A model generated the notes under the pieces. It was not told the DNA's origin. It saw nothing but the letters and a program-made list of their open reading frames with translations, and ran no database searches. Positions 23,922 through 36,677 of a DNA stretch of 64,000 nt are shown piece after piece. Source of the DNA: Wuchereria bancrofti (taxonomy: Eukaryota; Nematoda; Chromadorea; Rhabditida; Onchocercidae); contig SSBO01000012.1 in the NCBI GenBank assembly GCA_005281725.1, forward strand, positions 11,626,426-11,690,425, in the 5' to 3' direction. Made by a program: the position numbers and the translations under genes. The stretch's first letter is position 1, and each line of letters opens with the position of its first letter.

Positions 23922-24523
23922 ATGGCGGAATCAAGTCCAGATGAAGTAGTTGACGGTAATATACTGCTGAGTAGTGGGATCATGGGGATTGTTCAACCGG
24001 CGGTGGATCGTCTTGGCAGTCACGTTCATGCCGCACGTGCTAGTCAGTATACTCTGAATATGCATATACGAGAACTAGCGCAATGTAAGTTACTGATATT
24101 TGTTATTAAAATGGTCATCTTTGAAATGAGTGGGTAGGAACTAGTTAGCTATCGTGCATTGGAGGTATTTCAATAGTGAACTAACTAGGATTTGTCAGAC
24201 GCTACCTTGATAAAAGGTAAAAGCAGTCCAGGATGAGAAATCTGAAAGTCTATTAGCTTGTTCACTGAAAGAGATAGATTGTATGAAATAAACTTTCACG
24301 GTTTATAGATCTAAAAGAAATTTCGGATGAGCAACAAGCGCCATATGATTTAGACTTGTATGTGCGGAAGTTGGATGATTCTAAAAAACGGGTTACAGCA
24401 GCTGGGAATGTCTTGCAAAGCGTGCATGATCGATTGAGCCGCTTACAGCGTAATATTGCTCGCCAAGTCTACCAACAAAAACAGCGTATCATACAACCAG
24501 TGCCATCACCTCCAAATCGTTAA
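23922..24523 (+). CDS. SNAPIN: Snapin (SNARE-associated, BLOC-1/BORC subunit), 2 exons, 125 aa
   Basis: Exon 1 is 23922-24084 and exon 2 is 24309-24523; a tyrosine codon is split across the intron. The chain lines up with vertebrate snapin (136 aa). It has a G-I-x-x-x-x-QPAVDRL-SHVHAARASQ block near residues 20-42, then DLDLYVRKLDDSKKRV and LQSVHDRLSRLQRNIAR. The second half is a heptad-patterned coiled coil. Snapin acts in the BLOC-1 and BORC complexes that position lysosomes and form lysosome-related organelles, and it binds SNAP-25-type SNAREs. The N-terminal acidic segment is not conserved. It lies about 7 kb from the AP-3 mu gene, which acts in the same trafficking pathway; this may be coincidence. 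Confidence 0.92.
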
Positions 24524-25084
24524 CTCACTCTTTTTCATGTTACTGAAATAACTATTTACTTGATTTGGGATTTGCTTGATTGTGTCGTGAGAAACCAGAA
24601 AGTTACTGTTTTCTGGATTGGCTTAATATGTCTTAGCAAATTTCCATAGGTTAAGAAATGTTGTGGTAGCTTTTAGGAAAAACCATTCAGTAGTCAATTC
24701 TTGGTACTGGTAAAATATTTTATAGGATAATTATGAAGGTGCAAGGAATAAGACCTGTTGTATGTATTATATGGCTCGGAAGACAATAGTGGTGGTATAA
24801 TAGATCAAAAGGCATCAAATTGTGCAGTTTGCCTTTCACAGTGCGAATCATTGTGCCACCATGCCCATCTTATTGTGATGTACGACCCATCCCATTTCGG
24901 AAGTTTGCTTTTCCGTGTCCACTAGGATTGGTCATGTCATTTAGCAGAAGACCTGCCGCTTAAATATGAACTGTCGAATCCATTCGATTCATGTAGTCCT
25001 CATGATGATGGTTGAATTTGCGACATACAATGTTTATACTGTAATCAAATTGTACAAAGTAATGGAAAACAATGGGAAATGATT
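24524..25084. other. Intergenic region between convergent snapin and FAM8A1-like genes
   Basis: These are the 3' flanks of two convergent genes. I see no coding exon or strong structured element. It should hold both polyadenylation sites. Confidence 0.5.
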
Positions 25085-26674
25085 TTAGACGTTAACAACA
25101 ATCGTTCTCGCAGCAATATCATAGCCAGCACGATTGTAGGTAAACGCATAAGCTGCTGCACTGAGCGGAAAAAGTAGATTGATAAGCATATTCTTCGTTA
25201 ATGATCGTAGCAAAGAACTGAAATACTTGTTATTAGATGTACGAAAAAGATCATTTATGAGCAAAAATAATCGTTTCCTTATGAAAAATCTTGATTTCCC
25301 TACAATGCAAAAGTGCGAACGCGATGAAGTGTGTGTCTTACTAACAAGTTCTTTTAATACTAAGCTTTTGGACATTACGTTACGACATTATATCTGAGAT
25401 CACGGAATGTAAAATCAAACGACCATCACATTAACAAAAAAATTTACCAGTACGCAAAAAAGGGACTGACTTTTTGAATGGAACACCAAGTGTCCGAACG
25501 ATATTCACGTCTTCGCTACCTGCTATCGGTATCACTTGATAACAAGTAATCACTTGAATATTTAACGCAACTTTCCCCGGTGTTTGTCCAGCAGGTACTG
25601 ATCCAAAACCATATGATACAAATAAGGCCTGAAGCGGAACTTGTCGTATTAGTGAAATTTGATAAGAGTACGAATGAAGTTTGTAATAATTTACATCAAA
25701 ATCGAGACGAAAGAATGTACTTCAAATGAATTAATACTGAATTTAAAGCTTAGCTAGGAAAGAAAATATGAAAGACAGGGCTACAGCTCGTGTCGACTAT
25801 CACAGTTAAATTCGCCTGTGCTTCCAGATTTTCTTTTCTCCTAAATAGTTCTAAAACAAAATATGTAACTGGAACACACGCACTTCGACAATACTAACGA
25901 CGACTTTTGCAAGCATTTCAATAGGAAACAGTTCCTGAGTTACGTCAATCAATGTATGCAAGTCAGCGTCATCACCCAATAATCGGTCATATTTATCTAG
26001 ATCCCTGGAAATATCATGTACTGGGTGGTTTTTGCAACGTGAAAGTGTTATTCGATACTTATTTTACCCAGCAACATTTTTGTGCTCTAGAAACTGTGGC
26101 TTCTTAACGCATAACACTGTATTTGGAAAACGTTTTCTAAAAATAAGTAATGGCAAGAAATGCTATGCGTGGAAGAAAGTGAGAATTTTAGCAATATCTA
26201 TCACTATAAGAAAAGTCAAGGAAGTAGAAATGATACTTACACAACACCAATTTCCACCAGGAAATAGACAATTAATAATTTTGCGACAAATGCAAAAATA
26301 GAATCGATGATTTCTGCAAGGATACGTCGTGTAAAAGATGGGATTGTGCGACGCTGAATGAACTGATTTGGATTCTGCAGATTCGCAATTGATGAGGAAG
26401 CATTTTGTGTTGGTAATGTGACACCAAATGGTGCGTGAGATACCATGTTATCCGGCCGGTTACATGATGCCAAATATACTAATGAATGCATAGTTGCCAT
26501 CTGATGACAATATGCCCAGCAGTGAGTCGTAAATAACCATTTACGTAACTCAGTCGCGTACGCAGCGGCGTTACCATAGTCAACGACCGAAGGTGCCATC
26601 AATGTAGCCTCGGATGATTCCAGCTGGCGACCTTCTTGATCTTCCAATTTTTCGCGCTTCCGCAATTCCACCAT
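25085..26674 (-). CDS. FAM8A1: FAM8A1-like RDD-domain membrane protein, 4 exons, 281 aa
   Basis: Exons in reading order: 26674-26241, 26004-25884, 25628-25471, 25217-25085. All phases join. The RDD domain runs from about residue 120 to the end. It starts with RRILAEIIDSIFAFVAK (first membrane span), continues with AGQTPGKVALNIQVITC and closes with NRAGYDIAARTIVV. The order RxxAxxxD, then PGK, then YD is diagnostic of RDD proteins. The pattern, including a soluble N-terminal half with a YATELRKWL segment, matches metazoan FAM8A1, an ER membrane cofactor that helps assemble the HRD1 ubiquitin-ligase complex in ER-associated degradation. A good acceptor (GAATTTCAG, minus strand, ending at 26689) lies 14 bases before the ATG, suggesting spliced-leader addition. 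It is divergent from NAF1. Confidence 0.88.
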
Positions 26675-26949
26675 TTTGCAAAATCCAACTGAAATTCATT
26701 TGTTTTTGGAAATTTCTGGAGATCTGCATAAATAATAATAAATGGTAATATCAAAATGATCACTGATTTGCTAGTAATTTAGGATGAACTTGCCAATTAC
26801 CAATGTGATTGAAAATCGCAGTTTGCAAGATGCGAACTTAGGTATTGATACGAAATGCGTTTTATACATAATTGGTGAGATAAAAACAAGTTGAATTCAC
26901 AATGCATAGAACTTGAGATGAGGTGAACAGAACACGTAGGATCTAATGT

Positions 26950-27210
26950 TTAGTAGTATTACAGGTGCACGGGATACGAGGCACCTTACAGCCCTGCAAA
27001 TGCTGAAATGGGTCGCGGGCAACAGCAGGTGCAGTCAGGTCAACTGCTCCAGAAACAGCTACTCTATGCTTATCTGTTGACCAAAACAGGAAAACGGTCC
27101 CAAAATTCTCCAGCTCACTTCCACTAAAACCAGCTCGCAGCCCAGAATAGACTCGACTGAGACAAGCCATGTCGTGTTGGTCCTGCTTAGGACCGCATGA
27201 GATCTTACTG
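26950..27210. other. GC-rich island of unknown origin in a divergent promoter
   Basis: Sample lines here are 53-57% G+C against about one third around them. A 95-codon minus-strand frame crosses the block, but I recognise no domain, and no splice pair links it to either neighbour. It could be a promoter CpG-type island, a decayed mobile element or an unrecognised exon. Confidence 0.4.
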
Positions 27211-27696
27211 TATGTTAACTTGTTAGGCATATGGTGAGTGTTCTTGATTGTCGGACTTTCGGGAGTTTACTTTCTCGAGAATTTCGATTCCCTGGCTTCT
27301 ACGTCTTTGAGATCTGTGGGATTTAAGGTTTTTCTTAAGATTTGTCTAAAATTTTGTCTCCTTCAGAAGGAATTCTCTTCAGAAAATTTCAAATTTATAG
27401 TAGTATTAGGAATACACTTGAAGTTGTCATGTAACAGTTGGTTTAGTACACTTACGACATACTTCTCATTCTTTATAACACCTTATACACAGTATCTAAT
27501 TATATGGTTTGCAACGTTTACTTTGTAATACATACCCCAATTTTCAATAATACCTGAACTTTACAGTCATTGGTTTTTGCATGTAACAATGGTGTGTAAA
27601 TTATAACTTTGTGCTAACACATCTATAGCAGTGGTACTTGAATATTATATCCAGTAAAGGAGACGCAGTGATGTGCATTCGTATTTCACATCATTA

Positions 27697-27711
27697 CACA
27701 TTTCATTTCAG
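27697..27711 (+). promoter_or_regulatory. Probable spliced-leader acceptor of NAF1
   Basis: A TTTCATTTCAG acceptor ends at 27711, eight bases before the NAF1 ATG at 27720. No upstream donor exon is evident. The spacing is typical of nematode trans-splice sites. Confidence 0.5.
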
Positions 27712-27719
27712 GTATCGTA

Positions 27720-30700
27720 ATGAATTCCGATAAAATTGACGCTTGGATTGATCATAAAAATAACATAAAAACGATGCGTGTGAATAACGAAGCTGGCAAG
27801 GTCTCCTCTTTTTCTTGCATTTGATCGCTGTTCTGGGATACTAAGATTTCATGTATCTCTTGAGTTGCAAGTGGTACTGTAAAGGTTGACATTACACATT
27901 TCATACATTTGGATACAATGTTCGGAAATATACATCTGGATACAATATTCGGAAATATAGTATGGTTTGGGAATACGCAAAAAGGAAGAAGGGTTGTGAA
28001 ATTTTGCAGTTTTGACAGTATGGATATGGATTTTCTATACAGTGATTGCCTCAGTCATAAAAAGAAATTCATTTTAGGATAATCTACTGCAGACAGTTGT
28101 TGCAGAAGTTGTCACTAATATCGTTGATTCGGTATGTAATGGATGTATATCATTCGATTACTTTTTTGATCGTTTCAATATTCTCAATGTCGACTCAACA
28201 AGTTTTAGGTTTGCTAGAATCATTCCAAAATTTGTATAGGTCAACACTTTTTTATGGTCAGAGTAGAGTTATTTTTTCTCAAATATTTGTTGCTATTTTA
28301 AGAATTGCTCAGTCTACGAGAAATAATGAACTGTCGGAAAGTACATTCATTGTTCAGTCGAGCAGTGATAGTTCGGATGATGAATTCGATAGGTTTGTTT
28401 CCTTACTTTACTCATTGATATTGGTTACCATGTTTTCATACCATTATTGATTCTTGGAACATATTTGATAGTTATTTAAAGAAACTATGATTGGTTAAAT
28501 ATACAGAGCAGTTTTGCCTTATCATATACAGTAGTTTTATGTGTTTTTAATAAGTTAGGGACATGGTCTGTTTTATCTAACTCTTTGTGTCACTTAAATT
28601 TTCAATACCAGGCTTTTTTAGACCTCAACTATGTGGTCCAAATTTTGAGCAGCTTGATTTGAATGGCACTTTTGAATAATTAGCTTATTATTCTTCCATG
28701 ATGATTAATTGGAATGCTGTTCTAAGTTTTTTTTAGAATTTTAAAAAGTACTGGACAGCAAATGTCGCTACAGCTGGAAGAGGAAGATGATGACGTGGAT
28801 ATTGCCACTTCAACGAAAACAAATCTAAAACTTATTGAACATGAGTATGACACAATGCTTGCTATCGAGGAGCTCAGGATTCATGTTGAAGAAGACATTC
28901 TTTTGAAACAGTTTGGGAGAATTGTGAATGTCGTCGATAGATTAGGTAATATAGGAATTTCGGGACGTGGCATGTGTTTCATTATCAGTACTGTATTGCT
29001 TACTGCAGTGAACTGCAGCTAAAGCCGATTATTGATGAAATGTATCATCTTAGGAATGTGAAGTCTCTGAATAGACTATGAATGTATTTTCTTTTATATT
29101 ATTGGTGAATTGATTGTATAGGTTTGACTTTCATACTTTAATATTTAGACAGTATGTTACTGCTTAATGTAAATGTAATTTCTTGTTCTATTTCAGTAGT
29201 GATCGAGGCTGATTCAAATACCGCACTTGATTTTGACAGTGTCATTTTCGATTCTGAACGCAACGCTGTAGGACGGGTAAATTTGCTCTTTTTTCTCTAT
29301 ATCAGAATAAAGAAAAGGAATCTATCTAGATCTTTGGTTTCTTTATAAGTAGTGAAGAATTTTTTGCTGGATCTCCTTGATAATTGTCGAAGTTTTATAT
29401 TTAACGGAATTAATGAACACTTTTCACATTCTGTCATAATAAACATGGAACGTTGATAAGGAGTTTACGGTGTGACTCTTGCTTGACTTCGCCTTGGTCA
29501 AGTTGCAGAATAAAAGAATTGTTCTTTCTTCCATTACGTGTTTTTACTTAGTAAATTCGTGAAATAAACTTTTAGGTGTTCGACATCTTCGGACCGGTTG
29601 CTAAGCCAATGTATGCGATTCTTTTCAACGATGTTGAAGAAGCAAGTGAGTGGAGAGTGGATAGTATAATGTATTATGCACCAAGTGCTTCCCAGTTCAC
29701 TCATACAATATTTACCGAGAAATTGAGGCAGCAAGTTTTTCATTATTTGAATGAAAATGGTCAAATGTGATAAAATTGAAGGCATCAAAGAGAAAACCTA
29801 AGATGTTTTGTCACTGTGGTGGTAACAGTGTTAAGAACATTCCATAGAGTATGGCCTCGGTAGTAGTATGGTTTTGTAGCATTATCGAGATAAATTTATA
29901 GTAATAGCAATTTACTCACTTATTACAGTTTTTCTGTTTGTTAAATTGTTTGTGAGTTATAACAGAGTGAGTAATGGTCGACACTAAGTGGGGTGGAAGA
30001 TAATTGTTAATAAAGAACCGTTTTTCAGAGAGAAAGCCACTGACCGCTGTTGGGATGGTGAAGGTGAGTGTCCCGTTGATATGCTAGCGTTTAGTGATGA
30101 TGAAGTCGAACAGCGGTATAAAGCGAAGCATCGATCTATGAAAGTCAACGGTAGGGGTGAGTAAATTTGCATAACAATACTTTTTCTACTGATGGCCGTT
30201 AAGTTTTTCTCAATTTTATAGTATTTTTCTGCATACGTTTTCGAATTTGTAGCAGAATTGTTCACATGATATGGTTAATGCTTCTAATGCAACACTTCAT
30301 AATGTTTGTTTAGGTCAACACATGTTCGGTAATCCAAGAAGCAAAAAAGCACGATACTCTTCAAAATATGGTCGATCAAAATGTAGGAATAATAGGAGGT
30401 ATAACATAACGTCGCAGTTTCGAAATGGTTCGGAACAGTACGGCGGTACTACAATAGATAGTCATGTGGAACAGTAAGTTGTTTGAAGGTCCCACTTGGG
30501 ATTCCAATATGTTCTAATTGCTTTTGAATCTTTTGAATGGAAAATAACAACTTTCAAATGATTTGTTGCTAGTTATGTTTCGCGCTAAATGACTGGAATG
30601 TGGACTAATCCTATTTGTCTTTGAATTTTTACAAAAATAAAAAATAAAGTGTGATTTGCAGGAATCCAGCGCAGCAATCATCTTTTTGTTCAGCAACAGT

Positions 30701-30845
30701 GGAGAAAAGTGGACCTCGACCATTTCAGCATGACCTTTGTTTGACATCTTTTGGGATGGTAAAACGCTCAAGTCATTTATTCTTTGAAAGAAATATAGAA
30801 AGGAATAAGACAACTGCTATCTCCCCATTTCCTTGCAAACGATGA
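27720..30845 (+). CDS. NAF1: H/ACA RNP assembly factor NAF1, 9 exons, 375 aa
   Basis: Exons: 27720-27800, 28078-28131, 28313-28392, 28737-28945, 29197-29276, 29576-29727, 30029-30156, 30314-30473, 30662-30845. All phases join. NAF1 escorts newly made H/ACA snoRNPs and telomerase RNP (dyskerin, NOP10, NHP2) and is later replaced by GAR1. The conserved Gar1-like core spans exons 5-6: VIEADSNTALDFDSVIF, then NAVGRVFDIFGPVAKPMYAI, then MYYAPSASQFTHTIFTEKLR. A serine/acidic run (SSSDSSDDE) precedes it. Exon 7 continues the family pattern KATDRCW and AFSDDE. The C terminus is basic and Ser/Gln/Asn-rich, shorter than the proline-rich vertebrate tail (human about 494 aa). Intron 6 appears to begin with GC rather than GT. 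Exon 3 is the least certain exon. Confidence 0.88.
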
Positions 30846-31684
30846 AAAAATATTATGTGAAGGAGTGTTTCCTTAGACAGATGAAATCTCATTACGCAAT
30901 TTAGTATGAGCAGTTTACCTGCCTAGTATAATACTTTAAATTCATCCTTAAATAATCGTTATTTTCCATGAAGGTCGTTTCAGTAATATTGTTATGTCGT
31001 CTTGTACCTGATTTGATGTTTGTTTCTTCGGATTGTTTCGCTGACATTGAAACACAAAATATTTTTAATTTTTGTAATCTAGATTTGAATTTTATTCGGA
31101 AAAAACATCTTAATTTGTGACAATTTATTGCTTTATTTATTTATTATTTTTTTTTATTCACTGTAGAGCAGTCGTTATTGTTAATTTGTCGCAGAAAACA
31201 AATGTTTGATTTCAAAATCTATATCAATTTCTCGAAACTATGTGTATTGTTAAGTGCAGTACAGATATTGACTAACACTTAATGCATTCTAGTGATGTAA
31301 CATGCGAATTATACTATGATTCTACAGGTTATTCAAATTTCTGAAATAGTCAATGTGTTGTCATTCTCCCTTCTTCAAGTTAGTTGAGTCTTGTCCATCA
31401 TGTTGCAGATTGTGAATAAAACTTTGTTGGCAACGTTTCATATACTATTTTCTGTGTGCATTTCAGAAGTACGTACATTTCAACAAACAATGGGTGGTAA
31501 TAGCAATAAAGTTACTTTATTTGTTCTGTTGGCTACTTTTGGGTAATTTCTGCTCGGTTCTTTTACAGAGACGGTACGGTTTCTTGTAAGCTTTAGTGTG
31601 GTTGCCGTTGCGAAATCGCGATTGAGGGGAATCGTTTCTGTTGGACCTTTTTTCGTCGTTGATGAATGTTCCGATAAAAGAAAA
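30846..31684. other. Intergenic region between NAF1 and AP-3 mu
   Basis: No coding exon is seen. An AATAAA at about 31415 may be a polyadenylation signal. A strong TTCTTTTACAG acceptor ends at 31568, 116 bases before the AP-3 mu ATG, and could be its spliced-leader site or the end of a 5' UTR intron. Confidence 0.45.
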
Positions 31685-34600
31685 ATGTTAAACAGTTTGT
31701 TTATTGTGAATACTTCTGGGTATGTTATTATTAATGAACCATTATGTTACGTCCCGGCCCGTAGTGGAGGGAGCAATTTTGCCTAACTCGTCTTGAACCG
31801 TAACGGGACCCTTTGATTTTAGTGATTTTGTGATAATGAAGTCCTCTAGTGTATGCCTAATTCAGATGGCGCAAAGTGAAGTGTGGCCAGTCCGTGACTG
31901 CTAGAATAAATGAACGATGGAGAAGTGAAAATTTTTAGCAACTTTCAATCCTCTTTGTAATTAGTAGTTTGAGGGGATTTTTGTGTATGGAAAACGCTAG
32001 TCTGAAGAAATTATGGTCAGATACAAGTATATTCGGTAATTCAGATCAAGCTAAAAGCTCACTCAGAAAAGGAATAGCAGTTGATGTAAAGATAAAAAGG
32101 GAATCGACAAATCCCTGGAAAATTGCATAAAAGTTTGACGGAATCTATATACTGGGAAAAATTGCAAAATCTCCCCCAAAAGAGATTTTGCTGCCTTGTT
32201 AATAACGGTCATGGCTGTGATTCAGACCAAGCTAAAAGCTCACTGGGGGGAGGGGGAGGGGTCAACACCTATGTGTGACAGGGGGGCAGTGACGTCGGTA
32301 TTAATGGGTGTGTGTAAACATGATGGAGATGTCGAAGGAAACAGTTTGAAGTAATGGAAATAATGGGTGAGTCTTTCTCTATGAATAAGAAAGTTGTCGA
32401 TAAATCTTTCGGTTTAGATACTCATTTTAAAGGGAACAACGACGTTGGATGTCATATGTGACGGACGAAATTTCAGACAACCTCCAAGCTGACGATGATC
32501 AATAATAATGAGAGAAAAAAAAAGTTGAGAATAATGCCAAATTTGGCAATCCATGATCATCACCAAGATTTTAATGGACATATATGTAGCACATGTTTGG
32601 ATTGAACTGGTAAATGTAGTTCAGTTTCCTTGTAAATGAGCAGCATCACCGTTGGAGATAATTGCCGACCGATATAGCTGTTGTTTTGGGAAGTTTAAGG
32701 AAACCAATCTGTTACGAGTTGACATGAATGCAAAAAGCAAGCAATAATTCAAAGATTATTGATGGACAGGATAAACGAGCTTACAACGGGAATTAGGATT
32801 CGGAGTGCGATAGCAAGATGAAATCCCTCCTATTTCCTATAAGTGGCTGATAATTTACAAGCGATAATCGCATAGAAGTAGTACTACCTTGCAATTTCAT
32901 TTTCTCCCTTGCACTGGGATTTACTTATCAGAAGCAAACATATTACTAAGTCACTTGACGTAGATCTAGACTTCTGGTTATCTGTTTTGTTTCAGCGACA
33001 TTATTCTCGAGAAACACTGGAAATCTGTTATTCATCGGTCGATATGCGATTATTTTTTTGATGCCCAAAAAAAGGTTTTATATGCTATTTGGTTGAGACT
33101 AATCTCAACAGTTAAAAGCTATGTCAGGCTTGTCCATTTTAGCACCAATTTAATAGCCTTTTTTATCATTGTGACTTATTGGTTGGATTTAATATATAGA
33201 ATGGATATATTCTCACTATGCATGTTTCTTCTAAATGATGTGTTCCAATTTCACACATCGTCATTTCCATCCATTATTGAGATATTCATATCTAATTTGG
33301 TAGAAGTATGGAGAATATCTGACGAAAACTTACCAGTGTTTTCAGGCATCTTACCCGGAAGATGTACCACCAGTTATATCAACGCCCCATCATTATCTTA
33401 TCAGTGTTTATCACAACCATCTTTATCTCCTCGCTGTAACTGTATCTGAAAGTAATCTTCATTTACAGTAACTGTAATTTATGTAATACCAGAAAGAGAA
33501 CTTCCAGAATTTACTATAATTTTGAAGGAGGAAAATTGATTATATTTTCCAAGTTTTTATCAGAAAATATGAATTTAGTTTTGGAATCATTATATTCTAT
33601 AAAGTTGTATCCTTATTTATTCGTCTTTTTTGCATATTTTCGATTAATTTTTAAATACGTACCGCTGTCGAGTTTTTTTTTTCCTTTTTTTTATTAAATC
33701 GAGCTGTTCTAATAGCGAGTCTATATAGATAGTTCAAATTATCGTTTAAATGCTAAGCCTTATTTCAAATTCATACGAATGAACAGTATTTAAATTTATT
33801 AAGAAACGATTTCTAGCTCCGCCATTAATGGTAATCGAGTTTTTGCATCGTGTCATCGCTACATTTGTGGAATATTTTGAAGAATTCACCGACAATGCAG
33901 TTAAAGAAAACTGTGTTATGATTTTCGAAGTATGTTTTATGTGTCGCTATCATAATGTCAGTAATGAACCGTTATGAACAGATCCTCTTAATTCCCTCTT
34001 ACGGTTCATTTTGATTATTACACTGTGATATGATAAAATTGTTACACTTTCCTAATCTGAGTCATTGCATCGTTTCATTCAGAGAGGTATCCGATAAAAA
34101 ACTGTGTTTCTCATTTTCTCCTTATTGACATATAATTGTTTTCCAGCTGTTAGATGAAATGCTTGATAATGGTTTCCCATTGGCTACGGAATTGAACGTT
34201 TTGCAAGAGCTTATCAAACCACCCAATTTTCTCCGAACTATCGCTAATCAAGTAATGTTTATAATTAATCTGACGGTCAAGTGATTAGATGGATTGGTCC
34301 TAGAAGCATTTGCAGATTTTTTGATAGTATTATGGTTACAAGTACATGACAATCAGATGTGGTTATGAAGTCAAAAAACTGATTGTGACGTGGCACATGT
34401 GGTAGCAGTTTCTTTTTTTTCATAGGTGATGGGTCGGACGAATGTTTCGGAAGTATTACCAACCGGGCAACTATCAAATATACCTTGGAGAAGAGCTGAT
34501 GTTAAGTATACAAACAATGAAGCTTACTTTGATGTCATTGAGGAGATTGATGCCATAATTGATCGGCAAGGAGCTACTGTGTTCTCTGAAATACAAGGAT

Positions 34601-36677
34601 ACGTTAGTAATTCAAATTCGGTTTTGTAGTACTAATTGTTAGCGATCTCTACATTCTCAAATTTTATTTTAGTATTTTTTGCGCAACTATTTCATGCATT
34701 TTAATTCATACTCCCATTTTACATCAAAAAAGTTATCTAAAATGTTGTGGACGTAAATGTTCATTTTGCCTCTACACTGCCATTAGTTAGATAGACCTCT
34801 GAAAACTATTTCTTCAGATAGATTGTTGCTGTAAACTTTCCGGCATGCCTGATCTAACAATGTCATTAATTAATCCGAGATTGTTAGATGATGTCTCATT
34901 CCACCCATGTGTACGATTCAAACGATGGGAAGTCGGTACTTTGTTATTTTATTTTCTTTATTTTCTAAGACTTCTTTTCACATCTGAAAAAGAATTTCTG
35001 CATTTTCCAGTGCCAAAATCAGCTTTATTGAAGCCAATATATTTCGTTTATTCTAAAGTTTGTAAACAACAATCCCAGTAATGAAGGTCTCAAATCATAA
35101 ATGTAAAATATTTATTTGGTAGGGTGACATTTGATAGATGTTCAAACGTTTTTTTTTTTTTTTTTTTTTTTGCGACTAATATGGTTTTCATGAACTCAAT
35201 AGAATGAGCGAGTATTATCATTTGTGCCACCAGATGGAAATTTCCGCTTACTGTCCTATCACATTGGTTCTCAGAAGTCAGTTCAATGATAATATTTATA
35301 TTTTTAGCAATTTTCAGATTTTTATATTATTATGTTCAGAGAAAAAGTTTTGGAATATTCAGGACTTATGCTTCTTTTTATGGCTTATTAAACAGAATAT
35401 TCCATCTTTTTCAGTATGGTTGCAATACCAGTATACGTACGTCATAATATATCACTTAAGCCAGGCACTACTGGACGAATAGAACTAACAGTTGGCCCAA
35501 AGCAAAGTATGGGTAAAGTGGTTAGCATCTTTGATTTTGTGTGTTATTGTGTTTTTTGTTTCTTTTTGTTGGAATTATGACGAGAAAAAATATGAATTGA
35601 AGTTTGATTGGTTTGCTATAAATCTTTTTGAAAAGTAATTTGCGTGTTAGTTTTCAGAGTGGTTGCAAATAATAATGTAAAAAATTAGTTATGTGGAACG
35701 TATGTTTCATACATCTTTTTAATTCTTTGATATTTTTCACTACTCCTTACAATTTTCAACAATAGTTTCATACTCCCTTGCCATTAATGATAAAGTGTTG
35801 ACACGAGATGCAGTGCTATATGCGAAATGGGTAATGTCATTTGTTTTAATTTACAATTTTGAATAATCAAGATTTTCAGTTAGAAGATGTTGTCGTGGAG
35901 ATGGCAATGCCGAAAGCAGTGCAAAATTGTGTGTTAATATCGAGCACTGGAAAATGCTCCTTTGATCCTACAACGAAATTGCTGCAGTGGAATGTTGGAA
36001 AGATTGAACTGGGTAAACCACCGACTTTAAAAGGAACTGTACGTTATTCTTTCTTATGTTTTCCTTCCACTTTTCTACAAATACTTTTTAAATCTTCCTT
36101 CGGATTTTAGTTTATTGAAGCGCTAATTCGATTTCTTTCCTTATGGTCATTTTTACTGTAATATTCCGATTAATGCTTTCATGGAATATAGCTAAAAAGA
36201 AAGGTTACGTACGAAATGTCGAATTTCTTATAAATATGCATTAGTAAGGTTCACATATTTTTCTGACAGCTGTTTTTCATCATGAAATCATTGAATGAAT
36301 TTAGTTGCTGCTCTCTTATCGGAATCAATTCAGCAAACGATTTTAATAGTTAAAACAAGAAATAGAAACTGGAAAAAATTGTTGTCTTGATTGTTTTCTG
36401 ATGAATGTGACTGCTGAGAAATGTGCAGTTTAAGAATGACCACATCAGTTTTCTGACTATCCTAAATTATTAAAATAGCTCATAGTTACATTTCTAGATC
36501 TCAGTTAGCGGTACAGCAAATGTCGAGGCGCCACCGATTACTGTATATTTCAAAATTAATCAGTTGGCTGTGTCGGGGTTAAAAGTAAATCGTTTGGATT
36601 TGTATGGTGAAAAATATAAGCCGTTCAAAGGTGTTAAATATATCACTAAAGCTGGAAGATTTCAAGTCCGCACATGA
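31685..36677 (+). CDS. AP3M1: AP-3 complex mu subunit, 11 exons, 415 aa
   Basis: Exons: 31685-31719, 32996-33074, 33346-33451, 33817-33929, 34147-34251, 34426-34602, 34818-34931, 35203-35276, 35415-35520, 35880-36038, 36498-36677. All phases join. The product is collinear with human AP3M1 (418 aa). The N-terminal longin-like part reads MLNSLFIVNTSG then EKHWKSVI; the middle has PPLMVIEFLHRV and LLDEMLDNGFPLATE. The mu-homology domain from about residue 170 has LPTGQLSNIPWRRADVKYTN, EIQGYIDCCCKLSGMPDL, SFHPCVRFKRWE and SFVPPDGNFRLLSY. It ends in SGLKVNRLDLYGEKY, then KPFKGVKYITKAG. AP-3 mu binds tyrosine-based sorting signals and sends cargo to lysosomes and lysosome-related organelles such as gut granules. 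Intron 1 is long (1.3 kb) and contains a G-rich tract. Confidence 0.97.
32039..32261 (+). repeat. Direct repeat and G-rich tract in AP-3 mu intron 1
   Basis: A 25-base sequence built around CTAAAAGCTCACT is present at 32039-32063 and again at 32219-32243, differing at about one position. The second copy leads directly into six, five and four Gs separated by single As (32245-32261), and another six-G run follows near 32281. The G runs could form a quadruplex on the sense strand. Confidence 0.6.
35149..35171 (+). repeat. Poly-T tract of about 22 bases in AP-3 mu intron 7
   Basis: A run of over 20 Ts lies about 30 bases before the exon 8 acceptor at 35202. It could be an oversized polypyrimidine tract or the poly-A tail of a reverse-oriented insertion. 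Its length is likely to be polymorphic or misassembled. Confidence 0.7.

Larger units (their letters stand above)
26675..27719. promoter_or_regulatory. Shared upstream region of the divergent FAM8A1-like and NAF1 genes
   Basis: This 1.05-kb gap lies between two divergent start codons. It contains a G+C-rich block at about 26950-27210, listed separately. Open frames here show no recognisable motif. Confidence 0.5.

Noticed and set aside
23311..23922. rpn-1 and snapin as a nematode operon
   Set aside because: The 610-base spacing is much larger than typical operon gaps, and I see no clear downstream-gene trans-splice signal.
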